From the NCBI GenBank assembly GCA_013390605.1, contig JACAUB010000001.1, positions 3,007,809 through 3,071,808 of the forward strand: a stretch of DNA of 64,000 bases, given 5' to 3'. The translations under genes were made by a program, and so were the position numbers. Positions 43,134 to 51,677 of the stretch are shown piece after piece. Source of the DNA: Bacteroidota bacterium (GTDB lineage: Bacteria > Bacteroidota > Bacteroidia > Bacteroidales > Cfx3-03). The notes beneath the pieces are model-generated. The model was not told where the DNA came from and made no database searches. It worked only from the letters and a program-made list of their open reading frames with translations. Positions within the stretch are counted from its first letter, which is position 1; every line of letters starts with the position of its first letter.

Positions 43134-43578
43134 TATTGGCTGCTTTTTCAGTTATAATATTGGAGAAAGATCCATCAATTTCATCAATGCACTTTGTTCT
43201 TTTTAAATTTAGCAATGCCAATTGCTTAACAACTCTATTTTTCTCTAAACCAGGAACTTTTTCAAAATCATAGACTTTTTCTTGCTCATGCCAGAGAAGG
43301 CAATTAATCTCTGCAAGTTTGCTTACAACAGCCCCAATAGTGCCTTTTATTTCCTGTACTTCATTACCTTCTTGCTTAAACACCTTATTGGCATTAAACG
43401 TAAGCTTTTTAACAGGAATCAAGCCAGTTATCGCATCTGATACAAATTCATCAATTTCATCAATAAGATGCTGCTGTTGCAACTGTAAACTAGATAACCG
43501 TTCTTCATCAACCGTATGATACTGTTTAAGCTTCACAATTGTTAATTTGTCACATAGAGATCCAAGTGTTTCTGCCAT
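43126..43578 (-). CDS. Small helical protein, DUF6165-like
   Basis: The 150-aa protein is predicted to be all helical and lacks a signal peptide. Its start, GSLCDKLTIVKLKQY, and its end, AEINCLLWHEQEKVYDFE...LNLKRTKCIDEID, resemble the layout of DUF6165 proteins (a 'GELLDKLTIL' start and an 'N-x-x-LW-x-x-E' segment). The match is from memory and could be wrong. DUF6165 proteins, where I recall them, accompany glycosyltransferases. Here it sits between a nucleotide-sugar epimerase (1-nt gap) and GT9 (8-nt overlap), so it is very likely co-translated with both. Function unknown. Confidence 0.55.
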   Translation of the reverse strand: MAETLGSLCDKLTIVKLKQYHTVDEERLSSLQLQQQHLIDEIDEFVSDAITGLIPVKKLTFNANKVFKQEGNEVQEIKGTIGAVVSKLAEINCLLWHEQEKVYDFEKVPGLEKNRVVKQLALLNLKRTKCIDEIDGSFSNIITEKAANNE

Positions 43579-43579
43579 A

Positions 43580-44443
43580 TTAAATATCTCCCATCATCAT
43601 GTTTGCTAATTGCATAAAATTAACCGTAGGTTGCCAACCTAAACTTTTTATTAATTGTGGGTTGCTGACCAATATTTGATATTCAGGAATAAAATTCTGC
43701 TGAATTTTAACATAATCCTGCCAGTTTTTATTTACTTTTTTAAAACAATATTCCAACCAATCCTCAATGCTATATGTTATACCAGAACCTATTACTGTTT
43801 CAAAAACAGTATTTTGATTAACTAATACCCAAATTGCTTCAACTATATCTCCAGCAAAGTTGAATTCTTTTTGAACCTTTATATTGCCTAGCTCAAGCGC
43901 CCCACTCTTTTTATCAACTATATATTTTGTGATTTTTTGATTTACATGTCTTTCCGTTCTAAGTGGGCTATCGTGATTGAAAAAGTAACCAACATAAACA
44001 GCTATTCCTTTCTTTCTGTAATATCTCCCTGCATATACTGATTGTATTCTAGCCACGGAATAAGGGCTTGAAGCTGACCAGGCTGTTTGCTCGTCAATTG
44101 GCAATCCTTTATTTTCAAATTGCATAGCACTCCCCGACAAAAACACTTTAGTTCTTGGACTGAATTTGTAAACAGCTTCTAATATATTTAAGGTTCCGGT
44201 ACTAATTGTTTCATGGTTTTCAAATAAAGCATAATGCTGTGTAGTAGAATTTGCGGCTAAATGAAAAACATAAGCTGGTTGATTCTTTTTGATCAGATCT
44301 TCAACGAAACTACGATTATTAACATCACCATGAATCCAATTATTAATTGATCGAGATACACCAAATACTTGAATTTTATTTTTAAGTAAAATTTTATTTA
44401 AATAAAATCCATCCTGACCATTTACGCCGAAAATAATTGAATT
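43580..44443 (-). CDS. GDP-mannose 4,6-dehydratase-like NAD-dependent epimerase/dehydratase
   Basis: The protein is an extended short-chain dehydrogenase. The N-terminal strand and loop read SIIFGVNGQDGFYLNKILL, the GxxGxxG variant of GDP-mannose dehydratases. FHLAANST, then FLSGSAMQF and YSVARI (Tyr-x-x-x-Arg in place of the usual YxxxK) follow. NHDSPLRTERHVNQKI strongly recalls GDP-mannose 4,6-dehydratase, as does KVQKEFNFAGDIVEAI. The preferred start is the ATG at 44443 (287 aa); an upstream one at 44476 adds eleven residues. The replacement of the catalytic lysine by arginine deserves care. The likely job is making a deoxy sugar for the O-antigen. Confidence 0.78.
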   Translation of the reverse strand, partial: NSIIFGVNGQDGFYLNKILLKNKIQVFGVSRSINNWIHGDVNNRSFVEDLIKKNQPAYVFHLAANSTTQHYALFENHETISTGTLNILEAVYKFSPRTKVFLSGSAMQFENKGLPIDEQTAWSASSPYSVARIQSVYAGRYYRKKGIAVYVGYFFNHDSPLRTERHVNQKITKYIVDKKSGALELGNIKVQKEFNFAGDIVEAIWVLVNQNTVFETVIGSGITYSIEDWLEYCFKKVNKNWQDYVKIQQNFIPEYQILVSNPQLIKSLGWQPTVNFMQLANMMMGDI

Positions 44444-44530
44444 CATTGTTGCTGCTAAGTTTAAATTAATTCTCAAATTAAAAATTAAAAAGAAGATTTC
44501 GATCTCTTAAGTTATTGTGGTAGATTTATT

Positions 44531-44707
44531 TTACGAACTCATAACTAGACGCAGGTGATTACAAATATCAAAAAAATGAGTTTTTAAACATTCAAATCCA
44601 ACTTTCAATATTGCATATAAAAGCCCGGGGATATTTAATTTTCTGTAATAGTTGAGTTTATCGGTTGAAGTTGTATTATTTAAAGGTGTTCCAACATTTG
44701 TGTTCTT
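44531..44707 (-). pseudogene. Start-less protein-like frame (possible gene remnant)
   Basis: The 319-nt gap between the epimerase and the methyltransferase holds, on the minus strand, a 58-codon open frame closed by TAA at 44531-44533 and bounded upstream by TAG at 44708-44710. It has no ATG near its beginning. The reading KLNYYRKLNIPGLLYAIL and KTHFFDICNHLRLVM is protein-like and could be the tail of a lost glycosyltransferase or methyltransferase. The rest of the gap shows nothing recognisable. Confidence 0.25.
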
Positions 44708-44762
44708 CTATTAGTACAAGTCTTCATCTCTCATTTTTAATTTATAAATCATCTTCTACGAT

Positions 44763-45992
44763 TTATAGAATTTCGATTTCAGGTAAAGGAAAAATAAATT
44801 TTCCTCCATTCGATATATATTCCTTTTCGCGTTCAAGAATATTATGTTTGAAATGCCAAGGCAATACAAGGAAATAATCTGGATTCATAGCTTTTGCTTC
44901 ATCTTCGGAAATAATTGGAATATGAGTTCCTGGAGTAAAACTCCCAAATTTATCTTTATTTACTTCAGCAATAAACGGTATTTGATTAGATGAAAAATTG
45001 CAGAATTGCAAAAGAACATTTCCTTTCGTTGATGCCCCATAACCAAATATTTTTTTCCCATCTGCAACCAAAGCTTCAATTAATTCTATTAAATTTTTAC
45101 GATGTTTAAAAACCTGTTCTTCAAAGTCACGATATGGCTTAGGTGTATCTAACCCCATATCATCTTCCTGCTTAATGGTCCAATTTATAATAGGAGTATT
45201 TGAAACATGGGACGCATTTTTCTTACAAGCCGTAACAGAAAAACTGCCGCCATTGATAGCATTCATTTGAACATCAATTACACGCATACCACAACTTTCT
45301 ACTAGCTTTTTTACAACTTTAAACGAATAGAATTCTAAATGCTCATGACAAATGGTGTCATACGAATTTGTTCTAAGCATTGAGGGCATATAACTTTGCT
45401 CAAAATGCCAAATTCCATCATCAGTCAAACATTGTTCTATGTCTTTAACAAAAGCAACAGGACTCTCTAGGTCATAAAACATTGCAATAGAAGTAATTAT
45501 TTTTGCATTGATATCAGGGAATTCTTTTTTAAAAACATCTGAAGTAAAAAAAGCAGGAATTAATAAAATATCGGCAGAATAAAATTCTTTAAACTTCAGA
45601 CCTGTAGGATCAATACCCACTTTATAATGTTTGCCTGTATATGCTTTTAAAGCTGTAGCATCATTGCTTCCAATATCAATTACTAAATCATTTTCATTTA
45701 GTACAACCAAACGTTCCAGTGTGTGAATTTTGTTAGTAAGATGACGAACCATGGAGCTATTTAACCCTGAGCGATAGCCATAATTATCTCCATACATTTC
45801 ATCTAAGCTGTAAGTTTGCTTCATTTGAAGTAAACCACTATCAGGACACCAAACGAGATCCAATGGCCCTTTTGTAAGTTTATCTTCTTTGTCTTTTGGA
45901 AATACTCCCGTTAAATATTGCTCGCCAAGAGATAGCACAGGAATAAGATTAGTGCTCCCGGAAATTCTACATTTTTTTAATTCTGTATACAT
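44763..45992 (-). CDS. Class I SAM-dependent C-methyltransferase (sugar-modifying type)
   Basis: The 409-aa protein has the three-part layout of nucleotide-sugar C-methyltransferases: an N-terminal metal-binding domain, a Rossmann methyltransferase domain (LVIDIGSNDATAL binds SAM), and a C-terminal domain (KIFGYGASTKGNVLLQF, ISEDEAKAMNPDYFLVLPWHF). The usual N-terminal CxxC...CxxC zinc site is half lost: both pairs read CxxS here (CRIS near residue 8 and CPDS near 50). The catalytic-type HEHLEFYS motif is intact. It would methylate a deoxy-sugar nucleotide for the polysaccharide made by this cluster. wzt lies upstream by 23 nt. Confidence 0.85.
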   Translation of the reverse strand: MYTELKKCRISGSTNLIPVLSLGEQYLTGVFPKDKEDKLTKGPLDLVWCPDSGLLQMKQTYSLDEMYGDNYGYRSGLNSSMVRHLTNKIHTLERLVVLNENDLVIDIGSNDATALKAYTGKHYKVGIDPTGLKFKEFYSADILLIPAFFTSDVFKKEFPDINAKIITSIAMFYDLESPVAFVKDIEQCLTDDGIWHFEQSYMPSMLRTNSYDTICHEHLEFYSFKVVKKLVESCGMRVIDVQMNAINGGSFSVTACKKNASHVSNTPIINWTIKQEDDMGLDTPKPYRDFEEQVFKHRKNLIELIEALVADGKKIFGYGASTKGNVLLQFCNFSSNQIPFIAEVNKDKFGSFTPGTHIPIISEDEAKAMNPDYFLVLPWHFKHNILEREKEYISNGGKFIFPLPEIEIL

Positions 45993-46015
45993 CCTATAAC
46001 AATTTTAGAAATTGT

Positions 46016-47302
46016 TTAAATTTGACATTTACTTATAGATGGTATTGGCCGGTAACTTCCGGTTTTGTTTTCATAAACATGATTTGGCGTATTATCATTA
46101 GGTAATATTTCTAAATATGACTGATTTGAAAAATAGTCGAGTACATTTAACGTTCCTCGCCCCACTCTAATAGCAAGATCAAAATTGTATAGACCTGGCT
46201 CTAAAAAAAATTCGTCCAATTGCATTAAGACTTCATAATTTCCTTGTTCAAAATTTAGTGTATTTTCAACATAACAATTAGCATCACTATCAACAGTAAC
46301 AATCCGGGTTCCATCAATACTATTTATCCCAATACCAAAACAAAGGTCATCACTCTTTTCATTAACAGTGAAATTAAATGTAATTTCGAATCTTTTATTA
46401 TGATAAATTGGAGATCTATTATTAAATGAAAGACTGTTTATTCTTACTTTTTGCCCCATTGGAAATTGTCTATTATGCAATCTATAATCAAAAAAAGTTG
46501 AAGAATATTTTATATTTTGAGAATAATAATCATTCACTATTTCTTGCGTATTACCAAGTCCAATAATATTCCCTTGATGCAAGAGCATCGTTTTATTACA
46601 TAAGTTTTTTATAGCACCCATATTATGACTAACAAAAAGTACCGTTCTGCCATCCTTAAGACTAACATCCTGCATTTTGCCTAATGCCTTTTTCTGAAAC
46701 TCAGCATCACCAACAGCAAGAACTTCATCAACAACCAGTATTTCCGGTTCTAAATGCGCCGCTACTGCAAAAGCCAGACGAACATACATTCCACTGGAAT
46801 AACGCTTAACAGGTGTATCTATATATCTTTCTACGCCTGCAAAGTCAACAATTTCATCAAACTTGCTTCGTATCTCAGCTTTTGTCATACCTAATATCGC
46901 TCCATTGAGAAAGATATTCTCTCTCCCCGTTAACTCAGGATGAAACCCTGTCCCTACTTCCAACAAGCTGGCAATACGACCTCGTGTTTTGATGCTTCCT
47001 GTGGTTGGAGCTGTCACCCGGCTTAAGAGCTTTAATAATGTCGACTTTCCTGCTCCATTCTTGCCAATAATGCCCAATACCTCTCCCGGCATTACTTCAA
47101 GGTTGATATCTTTTAATGCCCATACATAATCAGATTCTCCCTTTGTGTTTTGGTTATTCGTTTCTCCGATTTTAAGAAACGGATCTTCCTTCCCTTGTAC
47201 TCTGGCCCACCATCGGTTTAGGTCATGACTGAGTGTGCCGGTACCTACATTGCCAAGTCGATATTGCTTTGAAAGGTTTTCTATTTTAATAATTGGATCC
47301 AT
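46016..47302 (-). CDS. wzt: O-antigen/polysaccharide ABC transporter ATPase (Wzt)
   Basis: Wzt powers export of finished lipid-linked polysaccharide with Wzm. The 428-aa chain has Walker A GKNGAGKST (residues 80-88), the signature SSGMYVRLAFAVAAH and Walker B EILVVDEVLAVGD, all typical of the ABC-A/Wzt group. An insert of about 30 residues before the Walker A region is common in this group. The extra C-terminal part (about 270-428) is a beta-rich Wzt_C-type domain (SFFDYRL...RINSLSFNN; PGLYNFDLAIRV), which in other systems binds the capped end of the glycan. The wzm gene lies 28 nt upstream. Confidence 0.94.
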   Translation of the reverse strand: MDPIIKIENLSKQYRLGNVGTGTLSHDLNRWWARVQGKEDPFLKIGETNNQNTKGESDYVWALKDINLEVMPGEVLGIIGKNGAGKSTLLKLLSRVTAPTTGSIKTRGRIASLLEVGTGFHPELTGRENIFLNGAILGMTKAEIRSKFDEIVDFAGVERYIDTPVKRYSSGMYVRLAFAVAAHLEPEILVVDEVLAVGDAEFQKKALGKMQDVSLKDGRTVLFVSHNMGAIKNLCNKTMLLHQGNIIGLGNTQEIVNDYYSQNIKYSSTFFDYRLHNRQFPMGQKVRINSLSFNNRSPIYHNKRFEITFNFTVNEKSDDLCFGIGINSIDGTRIVTVDSDANCYVENTLNFEQGNYEVLMQLDEFFLEPGLYNFDLAIRVGRGTLNVLDYFSNQSYLEILPNDNTPNHVYENKTGSYRPIPSISKCQI

Positions 47303-47330
47303 AGTTGAATACTTTGTGCGATAACTTGAT

Positions 47331-48182
47331 CTATACTGTGTCCATAAAGCTCTTCTCTACTTTATTGAAGATGATTACACCCAATAGTAGCGTTATCAAC
47401 ATAAAGCTAACACTATAGGCTAAATAGTACCCGTTGAAATCACCCGAACCCAGAAATGAGTATTTGAAGGTTTCTATAATGGCACTCATGGGGTTGGCCA
47501 GTATGAATAGTTTATATTTCTCCGGGATGGAACTCAGTGGATAGATTACAGGAGAGGCATACATCGCCAGTTGAATGGCAAATTGAATAAGAAACCTAAA
47601 ATCACGGTACTTGGTGGTGAGAGAGGTGATAATCAATCCCAGTCCAAGTCCCAATCCGGCGGAGGTAATGATAAGGATTGGAAGTAAGAGCAAGGTTGCA
47701 TTTGGGTGTAAGATTGTACCTGAAAAATAGTAGTAAAAAAAGAAGGCTAAAAACAGCACAAACTGTACGCCAAAAGAGATGAGTTTTGAGATCACAACGG
47801 AAAGGGGCATGATAATCCGGGGAAAATATACTTTCCCAAAGATTCCTGCATTGGTAATAAAAGTATCGGATGTGGTTGTGATACAGGCAGAGAAATAGTT
47901 CCATGTAACAATACCTGCCATATAAAAGAGAGATTGTGGCATTCCATCTGTACTTATTTTCGCTATTCCCCCAAAGATGACCATAAACATCAGGGTGGTT
48001 AAGATGGGTTGGATGATAAACCACAAGGGGCCTAATATCGTTTGTTTGTAGACTGAAACAAAATCTCGTCGGACTAAGAGCATGAGCAGGTCTCGATATT
48101 GCCAGATCTCTTTAAAGTTGATATGCAGTAGCTTGTCCTTGGGGTAGATCTCTAAAACCCATTTAGGTGAAGGGTTGGGCAT
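47331..48182 (-). CDS. wzm: O-antigen/polysaccharide ABC transporter permease (Wzm)
   Basis: The 283-aa protein is an ABC-2 type permease with six hydrophobic helices. The cytoplasmic N-terminus ends in LLMLLVRRDFVSVYKQTILGPLW, the conserved entry of the Wzm/TagG family, and helix 5/6 has SPVIYPLSSIPEKYK. With Wzt it exports the polysaccharide across the inner membrane. It is the first complete gene of the cluster on the minus strand; what lies upstream is a degraded tyrosine-kinase tail. Start ATG at 48182. Confidence 0.93.
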   Translation of the reverse strand: MPNPSPKWVLEIYPKDKLLHINFKEIWQYRDLLMLLVRRDFVSVYKQTILGPLWFIIQPILTTLMFMVIFGGIAKISTDGMPQSLFYMAGIVTWNYFSACITTTSDTFITNAGIFGKVYFPRIIMPLSVVISKLISFGVQFVLFLAFFFYYYFSGTILHPNATLLLLPILIITSAGLGLGLGLIITSLTTKYRDFRFLIQFAIQLAMYASPVIYPLSSIPEKYKLFILANPMSAIIETFKYSFLGSGDFNGYYLAYSVSFMLITLLLGVIIFNKVEKSFMDTV

Positions 48183-48272
48183 AAATTTATAATTTTATTT
48201 CAGGATGATTACAGCGATTCCTGTTTTGTTCGAAATGACGAAAGGGATAATTAAAAAAGACGAGGGTGAAAT

Positions 48273-48548
48273 TTAAGTGGTCTTGCTTTTTTTTGTTTCT
48301 TCTTTTCTGTAGCTGTAACCATAGCCTTTTTGTTTGGTTTTAATACCATTCATCAGAATACCAATATTAGTAATGTCGGCTTCTTCAACTAAACCTATAT
48401 TGTAGACAAAGAGTTGCTTTATGGTAAATTTGTGTCTTACCAGATATAACATGGCGTTACTATATGAACTCATTATTAGTGTATTAACGCCAAGATAAAA
48501 TAACCTTATAAAGCTTCGCCCTTTAAGCCACATTGCGACTTTATTCAT
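48273..48548 (-). pseudogene. C-terminal remnant of a Wzc-type polysaccharide tyrosine kinase
   Basis: This 91-codon frame looks like the last part of a Wzc/BY-kinase. LIMSSYSNAMLYLVRHKFTIKQ corresponds to the family's segment after the Walker B region, where it usually reads VTDALLLS-x-x-SDATLYVVR. NIGILMNGIK...GYGYSYRK is the end of the kinase domain with the start of its tyrosine-rich tail. Walker A, A' and B and the transmembrane domain are missing; the first 20 residues do not match the family. It has an ATG and a stop, so it may be expressed as a fragment. It lies 90 nt upstream of wzm. Confidence 0.7.
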
Positions 48549-48757
48549 TATATTTTATTACTTACAGCCTAGTAACTATATAATTAGAAACTTGTAAAAC
48601 AAATCTACTCTAATTACATGCAATTAAACAAGATTTTTTTACATTTCATACTATCCTGTCCTTTTATAAAACTTTTTTTTATTTATAAACGGTTTCTTCC
48701 GAGGATATAATAATGGTAATCTTATTAATTTAGCGTTATTATGAAGCTTTTCTTCTT

Positions 48758-49351
48758 TTAAGACTGGGTATTAGCACATAATAAATGATGGATAGCAAAC
48801 ACCTGTTCGATCAAAGATGTTTGTTCATCATTTACTATTATAAAATCTGAAAGTATCGCTTTTTTTGAATCTGGCCATTGATTCGCTATTCGATTTATGA
48901 TATCTTTTTTTGAAACTCCGTCTCGGCTAATCACACGTTCTAGTTTCAACACATCGGGAGCAGTTACAAGAATTGTTTTCTCAAACATTGTGTTTAGTCC
49001 CGATTCAAATAGAATAGCCGATTCGTGTATTACATAAGGTGTGAGAATTTGAGAACTACACCAATCTATAAAATCAGTCCTCACTCGTGGATGAATGATA
49101 CCATTAAGTTTTTTTAACTTTTCAGCATCTTTAAATACAATGTCGGCTAATATTTTCCGATCAATCAATCCTTCGCTAGTAATAACTGTAGAACCAAATA
49201 CGGCTACAACTTCATTGATAACATCAGAATGTTGGCTAATTGCACGCCCACGAAGATCTGCATTATAAATGGGAATCCCCATTATTTCGAATAAATGAGC
49301 AATGGTTGTTTTTCCACTTCCTATATTTCCAGTCAAGCCAACTTTAATCAT
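48758..49351 (-). CDS. coaE: Dephospho-CoA kinase
   Basis: CoaE phosphorylates dephospho-CoA, the last step of coenzyme A synthesis. The 197-aa P-loop kinase has KVGLTGNIGSGKTTIA at the start, YNADLRGRAIS for substrate binding, and the LID-type segment RVISRDGVSKKDIINRIANQW. It is the last gene of the nusB-GNAT-DUF1573-yajC-ybbR-coaE run; ybbR ends 3 nt upstream. Length and motifs agree with the family. Confidence 0.95.
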   Translation of the reverse strand: MIKVGLTGNIGSGKTTIAHLFEIMGIPIYNADLRGRAISQHSDVINEVVAVFGSTVITSEGLIDRKILADIVFKDAEKLKKLNGIIHPRVRTDFIDWCSSQILTPYVIHESAILFESGLNTMFEKTILVTAPDVLKLERVISRDGVSKKDIINRIANQWPDSKKAILSDFIIVNDEQTSLIEQVFAIHHLLCANTQS

Positions 49352-49354
49352 GAG

Positions 49355-50347
49355 TTATCGAAGTACTAAATATTCAACCTTATCTGGAGTCACTTTAATA
49401 TTTTTCACAAAAGAAGGAGATGCAGTTACATTGAGGTGGAGCATATTATCTTTTCCGGTCGATGAGGCAGTTACTGTAAACATCCGCGACTCTAGTTTGG
49501 TATAATCTTTCATGGGTACAATACACGACACAACAGCCTTATCTGGATAAGTAGAAATCTTTTGATTTTCAAATTGTGCATTTAGTGAAATAGGAACATC
49601 TATACTCGCCTCTGTAAATTTCTGGACAGGGATAGTGATCAAAACATGTGATGGAACGTAATACATCTTCCGATAACTTTTCCCAACCATCAGACCAACA
49701 AGTCGTGTTTCAGAAACATCAATATTTCGTAGCCGTAAGGTTGATGTACTGACTGTTTTTATTGAATCAACAACATCTTTTGTACCGAATACCATCACCA
49801 GTGTTGGATTTATTAATAAAGGTTCGAATTGAAGATATTGAGGAGCAAAAGAAAGATCAGAAAAAACCTTTACTGGTATCGATTTATGATATAGTTTACT
49901 GAGTCTCAAATTTATTTGTTCGGGATGGATAGATCGAACTTCGTTAGTGAATCCTAAAGCAGCGGAATACTTTCGAACAATGGGAATTAATGAATGGTTA
50001 AAGGAAATCTCTTCAACATGGTTTTTTGAAGATACTGTATTGGAAAGGTCGACTACAATTGGTTTCGGATTTTCAAAATAGCGTAATACAACCAACTTAT
50101 AGCCTTGTGCCTTTAAAGATAGCTGAATAGCTGAATCGGATACATTAGTCACTATTCGACCAACAGGTGGTTTTATAATCGACAGAGGAATTTTAAACGA
50201 AATAGTATATTCATTTGATAACTTTATCAGTATCCATAAGGTTAACGATACGATAAAACAGACAATAAAAACAAAAAGCTGATACCGCAAACGGGCAGTC
50301 ACCATCTTACGAAGGGGTTTTTCCCTATTTACGCCATCAGCTTTCAC
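49355..50347 (-). CDS. YbbR-like domain protein
   Basis: This is a 330-aa protein with one N-terminal transmembrane helix (about residues 18-42, YQLFVFIVCFIVSLTLWILIKL). A long beta-rich extracytoplasmic region follows, with several YbbR-type repeats (for example FKIPLSIIKPPVGRIV and SIDVPISLNAQFENQKI). In Firmicutes, YbbR proteins (CdaR) control the diadenylate cyclase CdaA. Whether that holds here is unknown, as no cdaA is in the window. The position between yajC and coaE is common in Bacteroidota. It abuts coaE with 3 nt between. Confidence 0.85.
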   Translation of the reverse strand: MKADGVNREKPLRKMVTARLRYQLFVFIVCFIVSLTLWILIKLSNEYTISFKIPLSIIKPPVGRIVTNVSDSAIQLSLKAQGYKLVVLRYFENPKPIVVDLSNTVSSKNHVEEISFNHSLIPIVRKYSAALGFTNEVRSIHPEQINLRLSKLYHKSIPVKVFSDLSFAPQYLQFEPLLINPTLVMVFGTKDVVDSIKTVSTSTLRLRNIDVSETRLVGLMVGKSYRKMYYVPSHVLITIPVQKFTEASIDVPISLNAQFENQKISTYPDKAVVSCIVPMKDYTKLESRMFTVTASSTGKDNMLHLNVTASPSFVKNIKVTPDKVEYLVLR

Positions 50348-50374
50348 ATTATAAAATTTAAGTCGTACGACTAA

Positions 50375-50707
50375 TTACTTTGCAGGTTGAGCAATTTGAT
50401 CTTCAACACTCGTAGCAACTGCACTTTTCTCAATGCGTAGACGATTTTGTCCTTCTACCTCAATAGTAAAAGTAGTTTCTTGAACTTCAACAATTTTACC
50501 ATGGATACCACCAATAGTAATAATTTTATCGCCCTTTTTTATTGCTTCTCTAAACTTTTTTTGGTCTTTAGAGCGCTTTACTTGTGGACGAATAAAGAAA
50601 AGATAGAAGACAACAATAATTACGAGAAGAAAAATCAGCGAGCTCCACTGGTTTCCTTGTTGCTGACCCGCTTGTGGAGCCATCAAAAAAATACTTAATA
50701 GATTCAT
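50375..50707 (-). CDS. yajC: Preprotein translocase subunit YajC
   Basis: YajC is a small inner-membrane protein that associates with SecDF and the Sec translocon. The 110-aa protein has one transmembrane helix (SSLIFLLVIIVVFYLFFIRPQVKRSK), ending in the family signature FIRPQ. The cytoplasmic beta domain carries IKKGDKIITIGGIHGKIVEV. It lies 27 nt downstream of the DUF1573 gene and 27 nt upstream of ybbR. Confidence 0.95.
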   Translation of the reverse strand: MNLLSIFLMAPQAGQQQGNQWSSLIFLLVIIVVFYLFFIRPQVKRSKDQKKFREAIKKGDKIITIGGIHGKIVEVQETTFTIEVEGQNRLRIEKSAVATSVEDQIAQPAK

Positions 50708-50734
50708 TATTCTTTTTATTTTAGGATTTACAAA

Positions 50735-51178
50735 TTAATTCACATTTTGGGTCGCAGCGATCACCCTGGCTTTAAAACGTAATATAGCAGATGGCGGATT
50801 AGTATTCATGTTAACAGTGACAGATTTTTGTTGAAAGCCAACTCTATGCCAACTATCAAAACTAACTGTTACATCGCCCTGTCCTCCAGGTTTAATTGTA
50901 TCTTTGGTATATTCACCTACAGTACAGCCACATGAAGAAGCTACACTTTTGATGATAAGTGGTCCTTTTCCTAAATTGGTAAATTTATAGGAGAAGGAGA
51001 CCTTCTCACCTTCAACGACTTCGCCGAAGTCGTGCATATCTGACTCAAACCGAACCTGCGGAATTTCATTATTTTGAACTGAACCTGATGCAATATCGTT
51101 ATTTGCCTTTCTTTGTTTACAAGAAAACACAAAAGCAATCAGACACAAAACCAAAGAAAGTTTAAACGCTGTACGCAT
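50735..51178 (-). CDS. DUF1573 lipoprotein
   Basis: The 147-aa protein has a lipoprotein signal (LVLCLIAFVFSC). A single Ig-like DUF1573 domain follows. Family landmarks are HDFGEVVEGEKVSFSYKFTN, then LIIKSVASSCGCTVGEYTK with the paired Cys, and PGGQGDVTVSFDS. It is probably anchored in the inner or outer membrane facing the periplasm. The function of the family is not established. It is common in the Bacteroidota nusB/yajC run. Confidence 0.88.
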   Translation of the reverse strand: MRTAFKLSLVLCLIAFVFSCKQRKANNDIASGSVQNNEIPQVRFESDMHDFGEVVEGEKVSFSYKFTNLGKGPLIIKSVASSCGCTVGEYTKDTIKPGGQGDVTVSFDSWHRVGFQQKSVTVNMNTNPPSAILRFKARVIAATQNVN

Positions 51179-51219
51179 ATTAAATAAAATTTCAGATACA
51201 AATTTAGAGAATTAACCAA

Positions 51220-51675
51220 TCAGCTTTTAAGAATTGTATCCAATTCATTCAAATTTCGAATAATTAAAACCTCCAAATCACCTAAAGAGGTGAATTTGAA
51301 TTTTTTATATAAATTAAGTGCTGCCAGATTGTTTCTGTGTACTTCGAGCTTTACCTGTAATCCTTCCTTTTGGGCATACAGAAGTGAGTGATGAAGTAAT
51401 TTTTTGGCCAATCCTATTCGTTGAAATGCTTTAGCTATTGCGAAATGGTGAATATATGTTCTTCTTCCATCCGTAGAGAGCCATGAAGTGCCGATAATTT
51501 TTCCTTCTTCGGATAAAAGCAGGAAAAGTTTACCGCCAAGAGACAGCGTTCGAAGTATGACGACATTATCATCTCCTCTTTCAGCCCCGCCTACACCTAC
51601 CTCTACCCAAAGGTTGTTAACTTCGGAATAGTCGGACGACACATATTCTCTGATTGAAAAAGATTCCATCCTCAA
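51220..51675 (-). CDS. GNAT family N-acetyltransferase
   Basis: The 151-aa protein has the GNAT fold: an N-terminal SIREYVSSDYSEVNNLWVEVG strand/helix, a central strand TYIHHFAIAKAFQRIGLAKKLLHHSL with the acetyl-CoA loop (here QRIGLAKK in place of the typical Q/RxxGxG/A), and EVHRNNLAALNLYKKFKF at the end. The substrate cannot be predicted. It sits 2 nt after nusB, so it is co-translated with that housekeeping run. I do not recall a GNAT at this position in related genomes. Starts at MRMES or the third residue are equally possible. Confidence 0.85.
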   Translation of the reverse strand: MRMESFSIREYVSSDYSEVNNLWVEVGVGGAERGDDNVVILRTLSLGGKLFLLLSEEGKIIGTSWLSTDGRRTYIHHFAIAKAFQRIGLAKKLLHHSLLYAQKEGLQVKLEVHRNNLAALNLYKKFKFTSLGDLEVLIIRNLNELDTILKS

Positions 51676-51677
51676 AG

